Shown: positions 1 to 15,200, counted from the stretch's first letter. The stretch: 64,000 nucleotides of DNA from Psoroptes ovis (GCA_002943765.1 PQWQ01000005.1:1736001-1800000); one strand, 5' to 3'. Notes: generated from the letters alone by a model not told the origin. Numbers and translations: made by a program.

Positions 1-1036
1 AGCATTAATAGTTGTCGTAATATTATTTGATTTAATTCAATCAAATTGAATTTAATTCTTTGCTTGATTAATTAATTTTAAATTAATTAATTTGAATTTG
101 TTGATTTAGATTGATTGATTCATTGATCAATTTTCGGCTGATGACGATTGGTTGATTTCAAATCGATAAATGTATGATTGATGAATGAATAAGGAATGAT
201 CGTCGTTGACATATTGCTGAGAAATCGTCGAAAATTGAGCAAAATATGAGATCAAGAAAATCAAGAATCCAAGACTTCAGGAATCAAAAGATTCAACGAT
301 CCACTGATTCAAAGATACGAAAATTCCAAGATTTGAGTGTATTCTATCTAAGACAATTTGACAATTTTAAAACCATTAAGAATCATTCAAGTATTCAAAA
401 ATTGAAGATTTAAAGAATGATAATGCTATAATATCAATCCTATGCCATTTTTTTTATTTAAGATGCATTTTTGATTATCTGATTTTTTTTTCTTGATGAT
501 ATATCATTGATAAAAAACAGAGATTAATACACAACTTGATGCTTCGGTTAACGCGGTTAACACGTTCAGTCATTCATTCGTTAAAATTCATGTTTGGAAA
601 ACTGGAAAATTCTTGCTGTAGATTCATGAACATGATGATGAGCTTCAATGATTCTACGGTGACTTTGTATGATAATCTTAGAGCTGATTCATATTTATTC
701 GTAGAAGAGAAAGAACAACATTAAATAATGCATTAAACAAGGCATAGTGTAAAACGAGGTATGACTGCTGTTGGTGATGTGTTTACATGTAAATTATTTT
801 AATTCGTCATTTGAACCATAAATTTTTTTTTTTTTTTTTTTTTTTTGATATCATTTCAAATTCATTTCATAATTTCTATTCCAAGAATGAATTTGATTTT
901 GTTTTGAAATTTTGAAAAATTCTCAAAACGAATCATCAAGAATCAATCAAAAATCATTTTGGTGGAAAAATTTGTGAAGAAAAAAAAATAAAAGAATAAA
1001 TCAAGAATCAAAGAATCGAGAATAATTTTGAAATCA

Positions 1037-1115
1037 GGGGCTGTCCGAAAAGTTATGGCGCATTTTCAATCAGAAACCTCATTGAAAATCGGCAAAAACT
1101 TTTCGGACAGACCCC
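1037..1115. mobile_element. Hairpin MITE family A, copy 1
   Basis: Left arm GGGGCTGTCCGAAAAGTT and right arm AACTTTTCGGACAGACCCC. The interior is also inverted (ATTTTCAAT / ATTGAAAAT), so the 79 bp fold almost end to end. It is the best copy for deriving the family consensus. It lies left of the last cadherin exon seen. Confidence 0.8.
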
Positions 1116-1765
1116 TTTTGAAATATTTTTTGAAATTTTTTTTTTATTTAAAAATATATTTTTTTTTTAAGAAGAAAAAAAGGATTTTGGCGGAAATTCA
1201 TTTGAATGAATTTGTCAAACAAAAGAAAAATTTGAAAGGGAAAAAAATTCTGTAAAATATGAAAATTTGACTCCAGAATTCTGGATATGGTAATACTGGT
1301 GATACAAAGACCAAGAAGAAACGTTGATTCAACTAAACGTCGTTGATTCAATCAACGATATGATTCGACGATTCGGTGATATTTTCACCAAAGTAAAAAC
1401 TTTGACGAAAGTAAAAAATTCCATTAACACAAAAATTCATTTGATTATCATCTACATCATCATATCAGCTGAGAATTTCTGATAGATTCATTCATTCATT
1501 CATTCATTATCATTTCATTCATTTGAGTGTCTTATGGGAATTTTATTGTTTCAATGTCTTCATTCAATGTCTTAATTCAGTTTGCCAAAAGAAATCCGAA
1601 AGATAATGGCGGGATGATGCGGCGGTACCGATGAGCAAACACATCACCGTTCATCATAAGATGATGGTAATGATATTATCCATTGTTGATTATTACCATT
1701 ATTATTATTGATGATAATATTTGATAAATCATTGTTGATGTTAAAGTTTTTGATGGTGATAATTT

Positions 1766-1766
<1 letters not shown>

Positions 1767-1799
<33 letters not shown>
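1767..1799 (+). repeat. Poly-T tract
   Basis: About 33 T; other long T runs lie at 823-846, 23383-23404 and 48365-48382. Confidence 0.9.
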
Positions 1800-1801
<2 letters not shown>

Positions 1802-2703
1802 AAAATTCAATTTGATCATAGATTTTCATTTATTCATTTATTTTTTTCATATTTTACTCTTAGTTTATTAATTCATTGTTATTTCAATTTTATTGAATCG
1901 AAATTCAATTTATTTCATTTCATTTTTTTACATTTGTTTCCATTTCCAATTTGAATGATTTTAGTTTTGAACCATTTCAAAGCTGAATTATCGTTGATTT
2001 AAATGAATTTCGGAATCGAATGGAACTTTGATCAGTGTTATTCAATCAAATGATTTTCATGCTGTTTGCTCTTGATTAATTTATTTAACAATCAACACAA
2101 ACATCACAAATGACGCACTTGGAACCGTCAAAATCGTTGATTATTTTAGCTTGAAATTCTTCATCTCATCAAATCATGAATCATGATTTCATTATCATTA
2201 CCAAGCTAATAAATTGTAGAATTGAATCATTTGTCACAATTACCATGTGTGTGCGTCATAAGTGAAATATGTTCACCATGGTTTTTTATTGAAAATATCC
2301 TTGAAAGAGTTGATAATCAAGATCAAGAATCTCAAGAATCGAATCTTGAAACATTAAGTATTCACCGATGATAATGATTCAAATGATGATAAATTTAACC
2401 ATTTTTTTCTCAAATCACAGCTAATAATTGAATTAAGATTCATTCGTATTTGAAGTATCAAGATCAGATGACATTGAATCAGAATGTGAGTCTATCCTTT
2501 GCTCATATTCATTTTAATTCATAATCATCGCATGACAGTCAATTCTTGCCAAACATCTGCCAATTCGTTCATTTATCAAGGGTTAAATGCAAAGAAGAGA
2601 TAATGAAATTGAAAAATTAACATTAGATCATTGAATAAGCTTATCGAAAGATCAAATTATCGATTTGAATTTTTAAAATTCAGAGAATTCAAAAGGTTCT
2701 TAC

Positions 2704-3210
2704 CGTTCAAACCGGTTGATCCTGTAGTTGCTGGTGCCGGTGGTAATGGCGGTGTCGTTGTCGCTGCTGTTATTGATGATAATAATCGTTGCTGTTGATG
2801 TATTTGATCATCATCTGATGATGGATGATGAATAGGTTGTATTTGTATTTGTAATGGATACATCATTGTATTGTATAAATTTAAATTTTCATTATTTTGA
2901 CAATTATCATTGATATTGCTGCTGCCGCCATCGTTATTATCATAATAAATAATATTATCACGTAATTCGACATTATCATTGACAATATTTAAATTATCCA
3001 TCATTGATGATGATTGATAACAACCAATAACAACATTATCATTGACAATACTTTGCTGTTGTTGTTGTTGTTGTTGATAGTTTAATGAATCCAATTTAAT
3101 CATATGGCCACCACCATCATCAATAATATTTGTATCATTTTGCCGATGTTGTTGCTGCTGCTGTTGATTACGTCGATTTCGTATGCAAACATACGCAATA
3201 TATATGATGA
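2704..3210 (-). CDS. CadN: Cadherin exon 14: inner membrane span and start of cytoplasmic tail
   Basis: TTGACAG|TC joins to give IPFIIYIAYVCIRNRR, completing the membrane span followed by the basic stop-transfer residues. The tail is rich in Gln, Asn and Asp (two Gln runs), then PLQIQIQPIHHPSSDDDQ and TTTPPLPPAPATTGSTGLNG. The donor AACG|GTAAGA leaves phase 1. The beta-catenin-binding motif expected near the end of a classical cadherin is not here and was not seen in 1-2703, so it is probably further left. Confidence 0.85.
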
Positions 3211-6200
3211 CTGTCAAATAAGATAAAAATAAATAAACAAAATGAATGATAATTAAATCAAAATGATCAAAATTTTAAAAATAGAATCATTATCATTGAT
3301 TCATCTGTTTCATAATCATATGATTCAAATTTAAATGCTCATATATTTCATTATGTAAACAATGTAAAGCCTTGAATTTCAATGAATCTCAAATGAATTT
3401 TGTCTTTGACTCATAAACACAGTGTCTCTTTGAGACTAAAATGTTTTTGACAAAACAGACACAGAGAGAGAAAGAGAAGAGAGGGACAAAATGATTTAAT
3501 TATAATTTTAAATCCAAAAATAGTAAATGCGAAAAAAAATGTAAATTAATGATAATAATAGCTATCATCATCCACATCACCATCAGTGTCATCATAATCA
3601 TCATCGTCATCATCATAATCATTGCTGTTAATGGCAACAATAATAATAATCACCATGTCATCATCATCACCATTCCAACATTATCCGTGGAATATTTTGA
3701 ATAAAAAAAAATATTAAAATTAAAAATATTCATCCAAAAAAATACAAAATATGTACGAATTTTCATAAAAATTTAAATTTTTCAGATTTCAATTTCATAA
3801 AATTCAGGCAAAATAATGATTATGATTATGATCGTAACATGGTTGATAATATTTAAATGAATGATAATCAGATTTCAGAAAAGATATGTTCCATGGTAAA
3901 CAATAAAAATGAATAGAAATAAATAAGAGATTATCATTGAATAATATTTGGGTACCGAGCTCGTTTATGTATTTCGTTTGATGGTGATTCTATACCATGA
4001 AACAAAGGCATTTATTAAAAATTATAAAATGAAATGAAATGATATATATTCTTTTTTGTATCAGTTCACTGAACCGAAAATGATTTTGACCAAAAAAATT
4101 TCATTCCATTTTTACGTTTTTTTGATTTCAAAAAAAAAAAGAAAAAACAAAAACAACTGAAATGAATTATGATTAAAATTGATTCGGTTTTTCTCTAATT
4201 TTTTTTTCCTGTTTGAAAAATGAGCCATCATTCAAATCATTTTCGGAACTATTTTTTGACCATTTTTAACCCGAAGATATTTCTGAAAATGGAATGTATA
4301 TTCCGTATATGAACAATGCGAATAGAAATTTGAAATACCGAGAACAAACCGTAGAATACAAATTTGAAATGCCCAAAACATATGTTCAATCGTTCATCTA
4401 TTCGTTTAAATCGGGTATTGATGGCAACTACTGATGTAATAATGATGGTGTCAATAGACATGTTTCAATGTTGAGCCCGTGAACATGTCATTATCATTGA
4501 ATTTGGTCAAATGGTCACATTCGTCATTCGACGAAAGACCGAAAAATGACCAAGAATCAACGAATGAACAAGAATCAAGGAATTTTTCGAAGAATTTTCA
4601 AAGAATTCAATGGAAAAATATCAGTGAAATTGTTTCAAGATACAATGATACAATCAAACAATGAACCGAAATGGCTTCAACATCATCAGTAACAATAAAA
4701 TGAAAAATATTAGTTCCAATACATTAAACAAATTTTGGCTGTACGAAAAGTTTTCAATGAAAATCCATGCAAAGTCTATCGGAAAATAGTTGGGAACTTT
4801 TCGGACAAGTTTTTTTTCAAAAAAAAAAATTTGAAAATTTCCAAAAATTTCTAAAAAAATCAAATCAAAAAACCAGGATATCTGTTAAAATTGTTAATTA
4901 TTATCAGTGTTATAGATAATGATGTCGCAATAATGATAATCATTAAATTTTAAGATATTGTAACATATACAATTTCCTGTATAATTAATTATAATGATAT
5001 CATCATTTTTATTTTAATTCATTAATTTAATATTACGGTCTAAATAATAATAACAATTGAAATTTCTATGATTATTTTTCCTAAACTCATTGTTATGGAC
5101 ATCGATTGAATCAAAGACGATAATTAATTGGCATCGTTGTTCGGCCAATCGTAACAATCGTGGCCATAATCAAAGATATCAATGACATCAAGAATTTTTG
5201 AAATAAAAATCCAAGAATCTTTTGAATGAAGATTCGATACTATGCGTGGGGGATGATTCGGTGGATTGTAAAATTTGAAAATTTAAAATTTAAATAACCT
5301 GAGAATTCCCGGAATTCTCAGGATCCTCAGAATTCTGAATTTTTTGATTCAGTACGATTCAGATTCATTGAAAAAGTAGAATCAATTTTTAGTATTTTTC
5401 CATATTTTTTTGGATCCAAAAATAAAAAATTTAATTAAATTTCAAAGAATTTCTAATAAGAAACAGAAGAGATTCTTAACCCTTGCTGGCGCTCGACAGG
5501 CGCCGAATGAGCACCAGAGTTTCTATTGGTTTACAAAGAAGCTCGATTAATGTCTTCGACTGCAAAGCGAATAGATTGAAACGATGATATTTTTCGATAT
5601 TTTTAATATTTTTCAAAACTTTTCAATATATTAATAACTTTTTTTATATTCGAAGATGAAGATATAAAGGGTAGATTCCGGATTGAGAATTTTGTCTATT
5701 TAAAACTCATGAAAACACACAAAACACATGATCAATTTTCATTTTTTTAAAACTTTAAAATTTTCTTTGAAATTTTTCATTTCGGCCATCAAACAATGAA
5801 ATCCCAAATTTAATGTGATAATGTAGTGATATTTTTTATGGAAATATGGAATAAATGGGTTATAAATGTGTTTGATTACATTATTTGTGTGTCTTTGTAT
5901 ACATAAATCATATATATCGATATGATTCAATCAAATAATGTTTTTTTTGGATAGAAGAGAAAAATGAGTGGGAGGAATAGCGCAATCAAAGTTGATTTAA
6001 ATTAAATGAAATCGATGAATAGATTGATAAAGACATTGTCGATTGACAAATGAACCCAAAAAAATGAAAATATGGAAATATTGAATTATTATATGAAATA
6101 TTGGAAATAAATTTCCAGGATCAAAAAAAAAAATAGTCAATTTTGATTATGTTTTGAATTTTAAATTTTAAATTAAAAGATAGAATTATGAATGGAATTG

Positions 6201-9200
6201 GATTTGAGTTTTGAAATTTTGTATTGAATTAAATTGAATAAAATTGAACGGAATAGATGAAATATTGATGGAATGGATCATGATACATATTCATATTGGA
6301 TAAGATTAATGGAATCTTAGATGGATGAATAGCTTTTCTGTGCAATGAATGTATTCAATATTAAATATGAATATTTACTGTATGGATTCAATGTTTGTAT
6401 ACAGATATTCATCAAAGAAATTTAATGAAAATAAATTGAAAAGTTTCATATTTACAATCATTGATGTGTGTATGAATATTGGAATTCATTTTAAATGATT
6501 TCAAAATTTTGGAATTTCGAAATGAAATTCCAAAATTTTAAATTCCGCTTAAATTCAGCTTCATGATTTATTTTTGGATTATCATTAGACAAGCTTGATC
6601 TAGCGAAGTCAATATAACATTTGAATGATTGATAATTAAATTTAAACAAAATCAATTCATTCATATCGAACAATCGATTCATTCAGATGATATATTTCAT
6701 TGTCATGATGATCATTGAATAAACAAACGGCAACAATGATGCATGAATGGACATTCATTGATTTGAAAATGGACATTCATTGATTCGAGAATGGTCATTC
6801 ACATTTCCATAAATTCATATTTCTTAATAATGTATAAACTCTGATGTATCTGTTGTTCAATATTTGAATATATAGACATTTGGCAAACGAAATACGATTA
6901 AATTAAATGAATACATGCGAAGAAATATCTAAAAGTTCAAAATTCAGTTCAATTCACAAATCACAGTTCACAAATCAATGATCAATCCTTAAAAAAAATG
7001 AACATAATACATCTCCATATACATTAGACAATATGTACATAATATTTGATAAATATTAAAATTGACATTTAAATTCATTCATTCACATATATGATCTTAT
7101 TTCGTGATAATAATAATAATAATAATAATACAAGAAATTCAATTTATAAATCAATTTATATTGATTTAAATTGATTTATATACGTATCTTTTGTATCCTA
7201 TTGTATCTCAAAGAATAACAGTGAATCGAAAGAATTTGAAATTTCAATAAAAATCAAATGATAATCAAATGAATCGTTTCAAATAAGGAATCAAAGATGA
7301 ATTTTTGAGGGGCCAGAAATTCAAAATCTTAATCAAATTATTCATTGAACTTACATGGAATATTCAACGGTATCAATATGAACAATATGATTGCAAACAA
7401 TCCATAATATTCGACTAATTGAAATTTATGTGCATTCATTGATGATAATGTTGTCGATGTTGTTGATGATTGATAATTTCGATCTTTATTATTTTTATCC
7501 ATATTATCATTATTATTCTGCACAGGTGACAATTTAAATTGATTCATATTATCAAATGGAAGATAATGATCATCGAATTGTTTTGATTGTTGTTGATTAT
7601 GATCTTCGAACGGTTGCGGTAATTCAGATGATTGAAAATGATGATTGGAACATTTGAGATCTACGGATATTGGAGATTCAACAATTACATTTAACATAGC
7701 TGAAACAAACAAACACATACCTTTGATTTGAGCTCGTATCGAATAATTCATTGAGGATTGATGTTGTAAACAATCGACGTCGTCTTGACGATCATTAAGA
7801 TCATTGACAGTGGTGGTCACCATCATTGAACCACATGGTAAATGATTGAGCAAATTTTGATTTTGTTGCCATTTTATTTCATTGTTATTATCACAATTCG
7901 AGTGTTTTTTGATACAATTTTTTCCACCATTATCATTTATTTCGACGAATCCTTCGGGACATCTACGACAAGCAACAACAATGACAAAGAAACGATAATC
8001 ATTAGTATGTGTGTTTCGTTATATAACAAATAAATTCAAAGTTATTCGAGTTACTTTTATCGATTCTCATATAAAAAAGGGAGAAAATCTTTGTTATTCA
8101 TCTTAATTTTGATCAAAGTTTGATTTAATATTCATCAAACAAGAAAAAAAATTGAGCTGTCCGAAAAGTTCCAAGGTGTTTTCATTGACCATTTCAATGA
8201 TTTAGGTAACTAGAACTTTTCGGACAAGCCTGAAATCTCTTGATATTTTAATCATTTTCTCTTCTTGCTAAAAGTTTTCTCGCGTTTGACATCTACTAAC
8301 TCTAGCACACACACACACAGCTCAAACATCAACGATGATATCGTTCATTCATCAAATTAACCATTTTCATTGATATAAAATCTAATAATCAAAGTGATTG
8401 AATGAATGAAATTCAGGAAAATTTCATTATGAATTTTTGCGAAATGAAATTTTATTAGGCGAAAAAATAGGCAAAAATTTGAAACTTTTCATCGTCTAAT
8501 GAACAGAAAAAGTTTCAAATTTTCGCCTATTTTCCTTGATGACAAAAATCACATTAATAAATAATTGTCAAATTCATTTCGAGGTTGTCCAGAAAATTCA
8601 TCACGATTCTATGATAGAGATTCTATTGGAAAATATGCTGGAACTTTTCGGACAAACCTCCTCTAGAATGAATACACATTTGTTTGATTTCATTGATTCG
8701 TTACTATGACGGCTGCTGTTGTTGTTCGGGGTTGATGCGGATGAATGCTGTGTGTTGGTGTGCAAGTGTGGCACCTACATCAACAACAACATCTTTGTTG
8801 TTGCACTTGACAATTATCATGTTTATTTGATGATTTTCGCTCTTTACTTTGCCAAATTAAAAATTAAACATCGGGAAAAATCAAAATTTGAAATCAAAAT
8901 GAATGTCGAGACATTCATATCGTTAGTAAAATGATCATTGAATCATTGAAAGTAATCAAAAAAAAAAAAAACATTATTTTTTGATGTTTTCTCAATGAAC
9001 AACAACAACGACAACGATTTATAAATTATTCACCAAAAATAATCATTTCAGTTTGAGTTTATTTTTAAAATTTTGTTTTGATTTACGTGGTTGGGTAGGT
9101 GGCCGTAAATATTCGGTGATTTGTGAGCACAGGTAGACCTGAATCGAGTGAAGAACTGGCTGTGAATTTGGACTGATTCAGAATTCTTGGAAATTCTGAG

Positions 9201-12200
9201 AATTCTGAATTCTGAGAATTTTGAACTATTAGAACTTTGGATTCTGAGAATCATAAATTCTGAGAATCTTAAATTTTGCAAATTATCAAACGATCAAATT
9301 ATCGAAGAATTTGTCGTCGTTTGAATTCGAGAATTTGATTGGTTCGGATCGGGTACAATCGGAGCAATTATTTTCTGATTATTATTATGATTACCAAAGT
9401 AAATAACCGATGAACAACATTCAATTCATTCAACAAAAAAAAAAGACTTACATGCATTTGGCTGACATCCATTCATCAACACAAACAAATGGTTGCTGAC
9501 AATTTAATTTTGTACATAAATCAATCATTAATGATGATTGCGATGATGATGATGTGGGTGTTTGATGATGATTATGGCGGCAACCAATTTGAATATTTTG
9601 TTGTTTGATTATTGATAATTGAATATTTTGATTTGAATTTAATTCGAATTGAATTTTATTGTTTTGAAGATGATGATTGATGGGTGATTTGTTATTGAAA
9701 TTATTATTTTTGTTTGATCGGTTCAAATCATTGATTGGCGGCTGTTGTTGACGGTGTTGCTGATTTTGAATCGATAATAAATCACCCAAAGGTATGGTGA
9801 TGTCGTTGATTTTAAGGTCGCTGATGCAGCCTAAAAATTGGAACAAATGATCAAAATGATTGAATTGTTAATTAGTAATTTAGCATTTGATTTAGATCAT
9901 CTGATCAAATAATTACCATTAGCGAAATCATCAATTATTTTATAATTGTTATCATTATAATCATCATAATTAATTGAATCATCTAAACTGCCTCCAATCA
10001 TAATTTGTTTATAATTAATTTTAAATTGATTAATTGATTGATGATGATTTTTATAATAAAAGTAATAATAATAATCATCATCATCATCGGAATCATAATA
10101 ATCAACATCATCATCATTGTTTGGATCGTAATTAATCATTTTATCAATACCACCATTGTCTAGAAATAATTTCGATGATTGTCCAACGAGCGTGGCAAAC
10201 ACACGATGCCAACGTCCATCATTAATCAGATATGTATCGATTTTTATTGAATGTTCCGTTATATTGCTTGATAATTGATCACTTCGAACATAATGATCAT
10301 CATTATTGTTGTCTGAAATCAATGGATTTAAATTATAACGAAACTGTATCATTGCATTACGTATTTCGAGAATTAAATATTGATTCTTATTCATGCCAAT
10401 CAATTTAATTAATTGTGCTTGCCATTGTCTGGTTCGAAAATATAATTCAATTTTTGTTACGTAATTATTATCATATTTAGCTCTTGATAAATCCGGTCTT
10501 CGAAGCATTGATTTATCATTGTTAATGGAAACGAAATTCAATGATAATTGAAGAAAACTTTTTTGTAAAAATAATATCGGTACGTTTTGATGTTCACAAT
10601 CGTTACCATAATAACCGAATGGACAATCACAATGTATTTGATTATAATTTCCATCACAATGACCGTTGTTTTGACATTTTTTATTCAAAAATGAACATAA
10701 TGATTGAGCTTTAAAAGAAATGAATGAATCGTTGAATAATTTGAATTTAAAAAAAAAAAGATCATAAACCATCAAAAAACACTTACCAGAATGACAACCA
10801 ATTTGGGTGTTATGCGAATGATGAACATTGATTAAATCATATTTATGATTATTAAACATTACATTTTTAATACAACCATTGAATCCAATCAAATGTTTGA
10901 TATGTTGTTGTTGATGGCGTTGTTGACGTTGTTTTTGTTGTTGTTGCTGCTGATTTGTTGTGAGTTTTTGACCATTAATTGACAATGATGATGATGATGA
11001 TGATGATGATGAACGATATGATCGATGATGATGTTGATCATGATTATTATTATAATTCATGATTGCATCAATGATTTTCGATGGTAACAATGATGATGAT
11101 GATTTTGAATTCTTATTATCATCAATAATACTTTGATTGTTACGTCGATTTGTCATTCGATCGTTGAACATTGAATATTTTGATAAAATTTTCATCGTAA
11201 TGGATGATGGTGTTGATGATGTCATTGATGATTTTGTTGTTGTCAACAATTCAATACCACCTAATTGTAATGGTGCATTTACATTTAAATTATGTTTGAA
11301 TTTGGTTATGATTGAATAATTTTGACATTTTTTCAATTCATTCAATGGAATTTGATCAAATTTTAATGATTGTCGTTTACCATTATCACCATTATTATTT
11401 AAATCGTATTCTCTTTGTACAGTTTTGTACTGTTTATTCAATGTTCGATGATATTGATTCGTACATTCATCCAACATTAATAGTACACGTTTTGAATTAA
11501 AATGAATATCAATTTGATGCCAATTACCATCATTAATGTAATCATTATCAATTTGATTCAATTGAATTTCTTCGATATCTGAACCAAAATTAAATAGTAA
11601 ACGTAATGATCCTATGATTGATTTTGAATTAATTTAAATATAAATAAATAGAATAGAAAAATTATTATTATGGAAATGTCCATTTACTATTGTAAAAGAT
11701 CAGGAAACACTTTACGTGTGTGCATATGTGTTTGTGTTGGTGTAAATAAATATTTATTTTCCATGAAATTTCAAATGAGTAAATCAAATGAAATTCTCAG
11801 GAGAATTCTTAAAATTAAAATTTGAAATGATGCAATCTATGGAAATCATTTCCAGGGAAGGAATGGTAAATGGCTTAAAAATAGTCATAATTTACATACC
11901 ATCGACCAATTCCAGATACATGAAATCACTTTGATCATCATCATCATCATCACGATGTTTATTTTCACCATGATCAAACAAAATGACATCATAATCATAT
12001 GATTTCGACGATATCACTGGTCCATAATAGAATATGATACCATTCGAATCGGTTGTCGATATTTGTATGCTTAATACATTATCATCCTGATCATTACAAA
12101 TCGGTAATGGATCCAGCCAAACAACACCATCCGATTTAAATGAACGTATATTTGTTATGTTATTAATTAATGATGATGTTGATAATGAAGATGATGATGA

Positions 12201-15200
12201 TTTTGTATTTGTATTATTTACATCGGTAAAATAATTATTGAATAAACAACGATAATTGAGATTTGTAATCGATGTCATCATACTGTTTGTAAATAGATTT
12301 AAACGATTCAAATGACGATTATTATCATAATAATTATCATTATTATCACATGATGATGATGTTTTAATTGAATCAATTGAATTATTATGATCATCATTGA
12401 AATAATCGAATGGTGATTGACACAATATTTGATCAATATTACAGAGGTTAAATTTTTGATTATTCAACACATAATTATCGAGCATTTGCCGATGAAAACA
12501 TTGACACTTGGCCTTGGTCAATAGATTTACACCTAAAAATGATGAATAATTTGCATCAATCAGCGAATATGGACGTGTCCAATCGATTAATGTTTCAGTC
12601 ATACAATTCAATTTACATTGATTGCTATTTTGATGCTCATTTAGCATACATTCATTGATACCAAATTGTACAATATTTAATCCAGTTTCTTTTCGAATAT
12701 AATTTGCTGCATATTTCGTTATTGTATTCAAATATAATGATGACAAATATGATTTACCATTCGTTGATGGTTGTTTTACACTAAAATATACATCAATCGT
12801 TTGATATTTATTATTCCATTGGATTGATATTATTGTTAATTGGCGATTTGAGTCAACATTATCTTTAATATCATTTGCATTGAACACATTTTTCAGCACC
12901 GATTGCAGCCGTTCTTTATGACTTTGAATCGCGATTTTCTGTTTTCGATCCCAAATCCTGATGAAATCTTCAATATTTGTAAAATTTTTTATTCGTAATG
13001 AACCAGAATTCAGTATATCATCGAATGATATTGATTGAACACGAATATTCATTGATGAACGGACTGTTTGTTTGTAAACATTATCATAAACTTGAAATAA
13101 TAATTGATAATCATAATGATGATCATGACCATTCGGTTGAAATTTTTTCATACGAATTTGTCCATTTTGTGAATCGATAATAAAATTATCATTAATATTT
13201 GTAGCTGAAGCTTTCTTGGCCAACAATACACCATTATCACCATTGCTACCATTATTGTACTTAATTGTATCATTTGTGTACCATGAAAATTTCTTATCAC
13301 CCGAATCCCAATCATCTGGATCATCAACATTGATTCGGCCTATTTCTACTGGTCGATAAAGGCTATACAAGAATGAAATGAAAAAAATTTTAAAATTTTA
13401 AAATTTGAGAAACTGAAAATTATTTCAAATTCTTGAAAAGAATTAGATTCGATTCAAATATTTGTAAAATATATAATTATATCTCGCCGAATCTATGTTC
13501 AATATTTAATGAAACGTTATGATCATCATAATAAATGATTATTGATCATTAGTATCATCATATCATATCATTCAATGTAATGAATGATGATTTTACCAAA
13601 ATAGAATACGAACCAAATGATGTGTATGTGTTTGTATTGTTATTGTACATAATCATCATCATCATCACAGACATTATCAACATACACACATCATCATTAT
13701 GATCATTATATCATTGACACCATAATGATGATCTTCATGTATCATTCTTTATCATTTTATATTCGTTTTTCTCGGTTCAAAGATATACATACAATTGATA
13801 CTAACAATTGCAATGGTGATGGTGATGATAATCAACACATTTGTTTTTTCGAGCAAATTTTTTTGAAACAAAAGTTTTTCACATGAAAAATCTAATAATA
13901 AAACAATGATATCTTGAATAATAGATGGATGTGAATGAACTCCGCCGAGAAATATTCAATGATATCAGATGTATTGAATTTTCATGTACCACGAACATAT
14001 TGGCCGTAAATATTTGCCGAGCACATGTATACGAGCTGATGTTCGTATATATGCATGAGTTTAAAGCCTTTCAAAGCCTTTGAAACACATATGAGATACC
14101 ATGACATATATTCACGGGTTCATATATGATCATTATGATTATCATCATTAAATATGTTATGGTATATGATGCTGCTGATGATGATCATAATGATTATTAT
14201 TATGATTATGTTGAGGAATATATTTCATAACACAATCAAAGCCGAATGATGATAATGTTTGGAATTATCTTCGGCGTGTGTGTTTATGGGTTTTGCCATT
14301 ATACCATATTGATAAATGGTACAGCAGCAGCATCAAGAATTGATTTAGGAAGAATCAGACAAATTATATCAATTTGGTCCCGAAATTTGATGCTCAATGA
14401 AACAATGGTTGAATGAAACAAAGAATCCAGAAAATCGACCGAAATTTCACAGGAAATGGCTGGAATAATCAATGTCGATCGTCGGGCTACGACGATAATT
14501 GGATTAGAATTTTTTCTTAATTTTTTCCACGGAATTTTTCTTCAAAAGAAATTCAATTGCAAGAAATGCAAGGGTTCAACCCTTTTAACCTCTTTGCATT
14601 CGACAGGCAGCACATTGGGCGGCTGTGCCGAACGGTTACGAATAATCCTCGATCGGCAAATACAGAACGAAGTTAATTTGTTCAGCTGACGTAGCTAGAA
14701 ATCGTCCGACCCAGACTGGCCGATTCCCCGGCCCCTTAAAGGGTTAATTTAATGAAATTTTTGAAATTTGTTATTTTGTCATTTTGTAATTTCAAGGAAA
14801 TTTCGCAACCCTTTTTACAACAACAAGCACACACACACCCATTAAAATGAATTCAGAAATTGTGAATTTGCATCAGAATTTTAATTTTCTTCTTCTCTCC
14901 GATCTTTGAATAAACATTTAAGAGAAAATTCATTAAAATTAAATTAAAATTCTAAAAAAATTAAATCAAGAAAATGATTAAATAACGAAAATGAAAATGG
15001 TTAAGCTAAAACAAATATTTACTTAAAGAAACATTGAAATTATCTCTCGTTTGGTATGCTCGTGTTTTGTTAATTTTAAGTTTTTGAACATTTTCGTCGT
15101 TGGTGTGTGTGTGTGTGTGTGTGTGTATGTCTTGGAATATCTTTGTATCTTTGAATATTTCAAAGTGTACGTCTTGAGCAACTTCGTGATGCAGGATGTT

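Larger units (their letters stand above)
1..2703. other. AT-rich stretch left of cadherin exon 14, no exon found
   Basis: Probably intron of the cadherin gene, since the exon at 2704 ends with a splice donor and its tail is incomplete. It holds MITE family A copy 1 and T runs. I saw no cadherin cytoplasmic-domain coding on the minus strand. Confidence 0.5.
3211..7354 (-). other. Cadherin intron 14
   Basis: 4.1 kb between the two membrane-span exons. It contains family A copy 2, family B copy 1 and a 28-bp tandem repeat; otherwise AT-rich filler without coding signal. Confidence 0.75.
7963..9451 (-). other. Cadherin intron 12
   Basis: 1.5 kb holding family A copies 3 and 4 and the separate hairpin at 8463-8535, a local concentration of inverted repeats. 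Confidence 0.8.
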
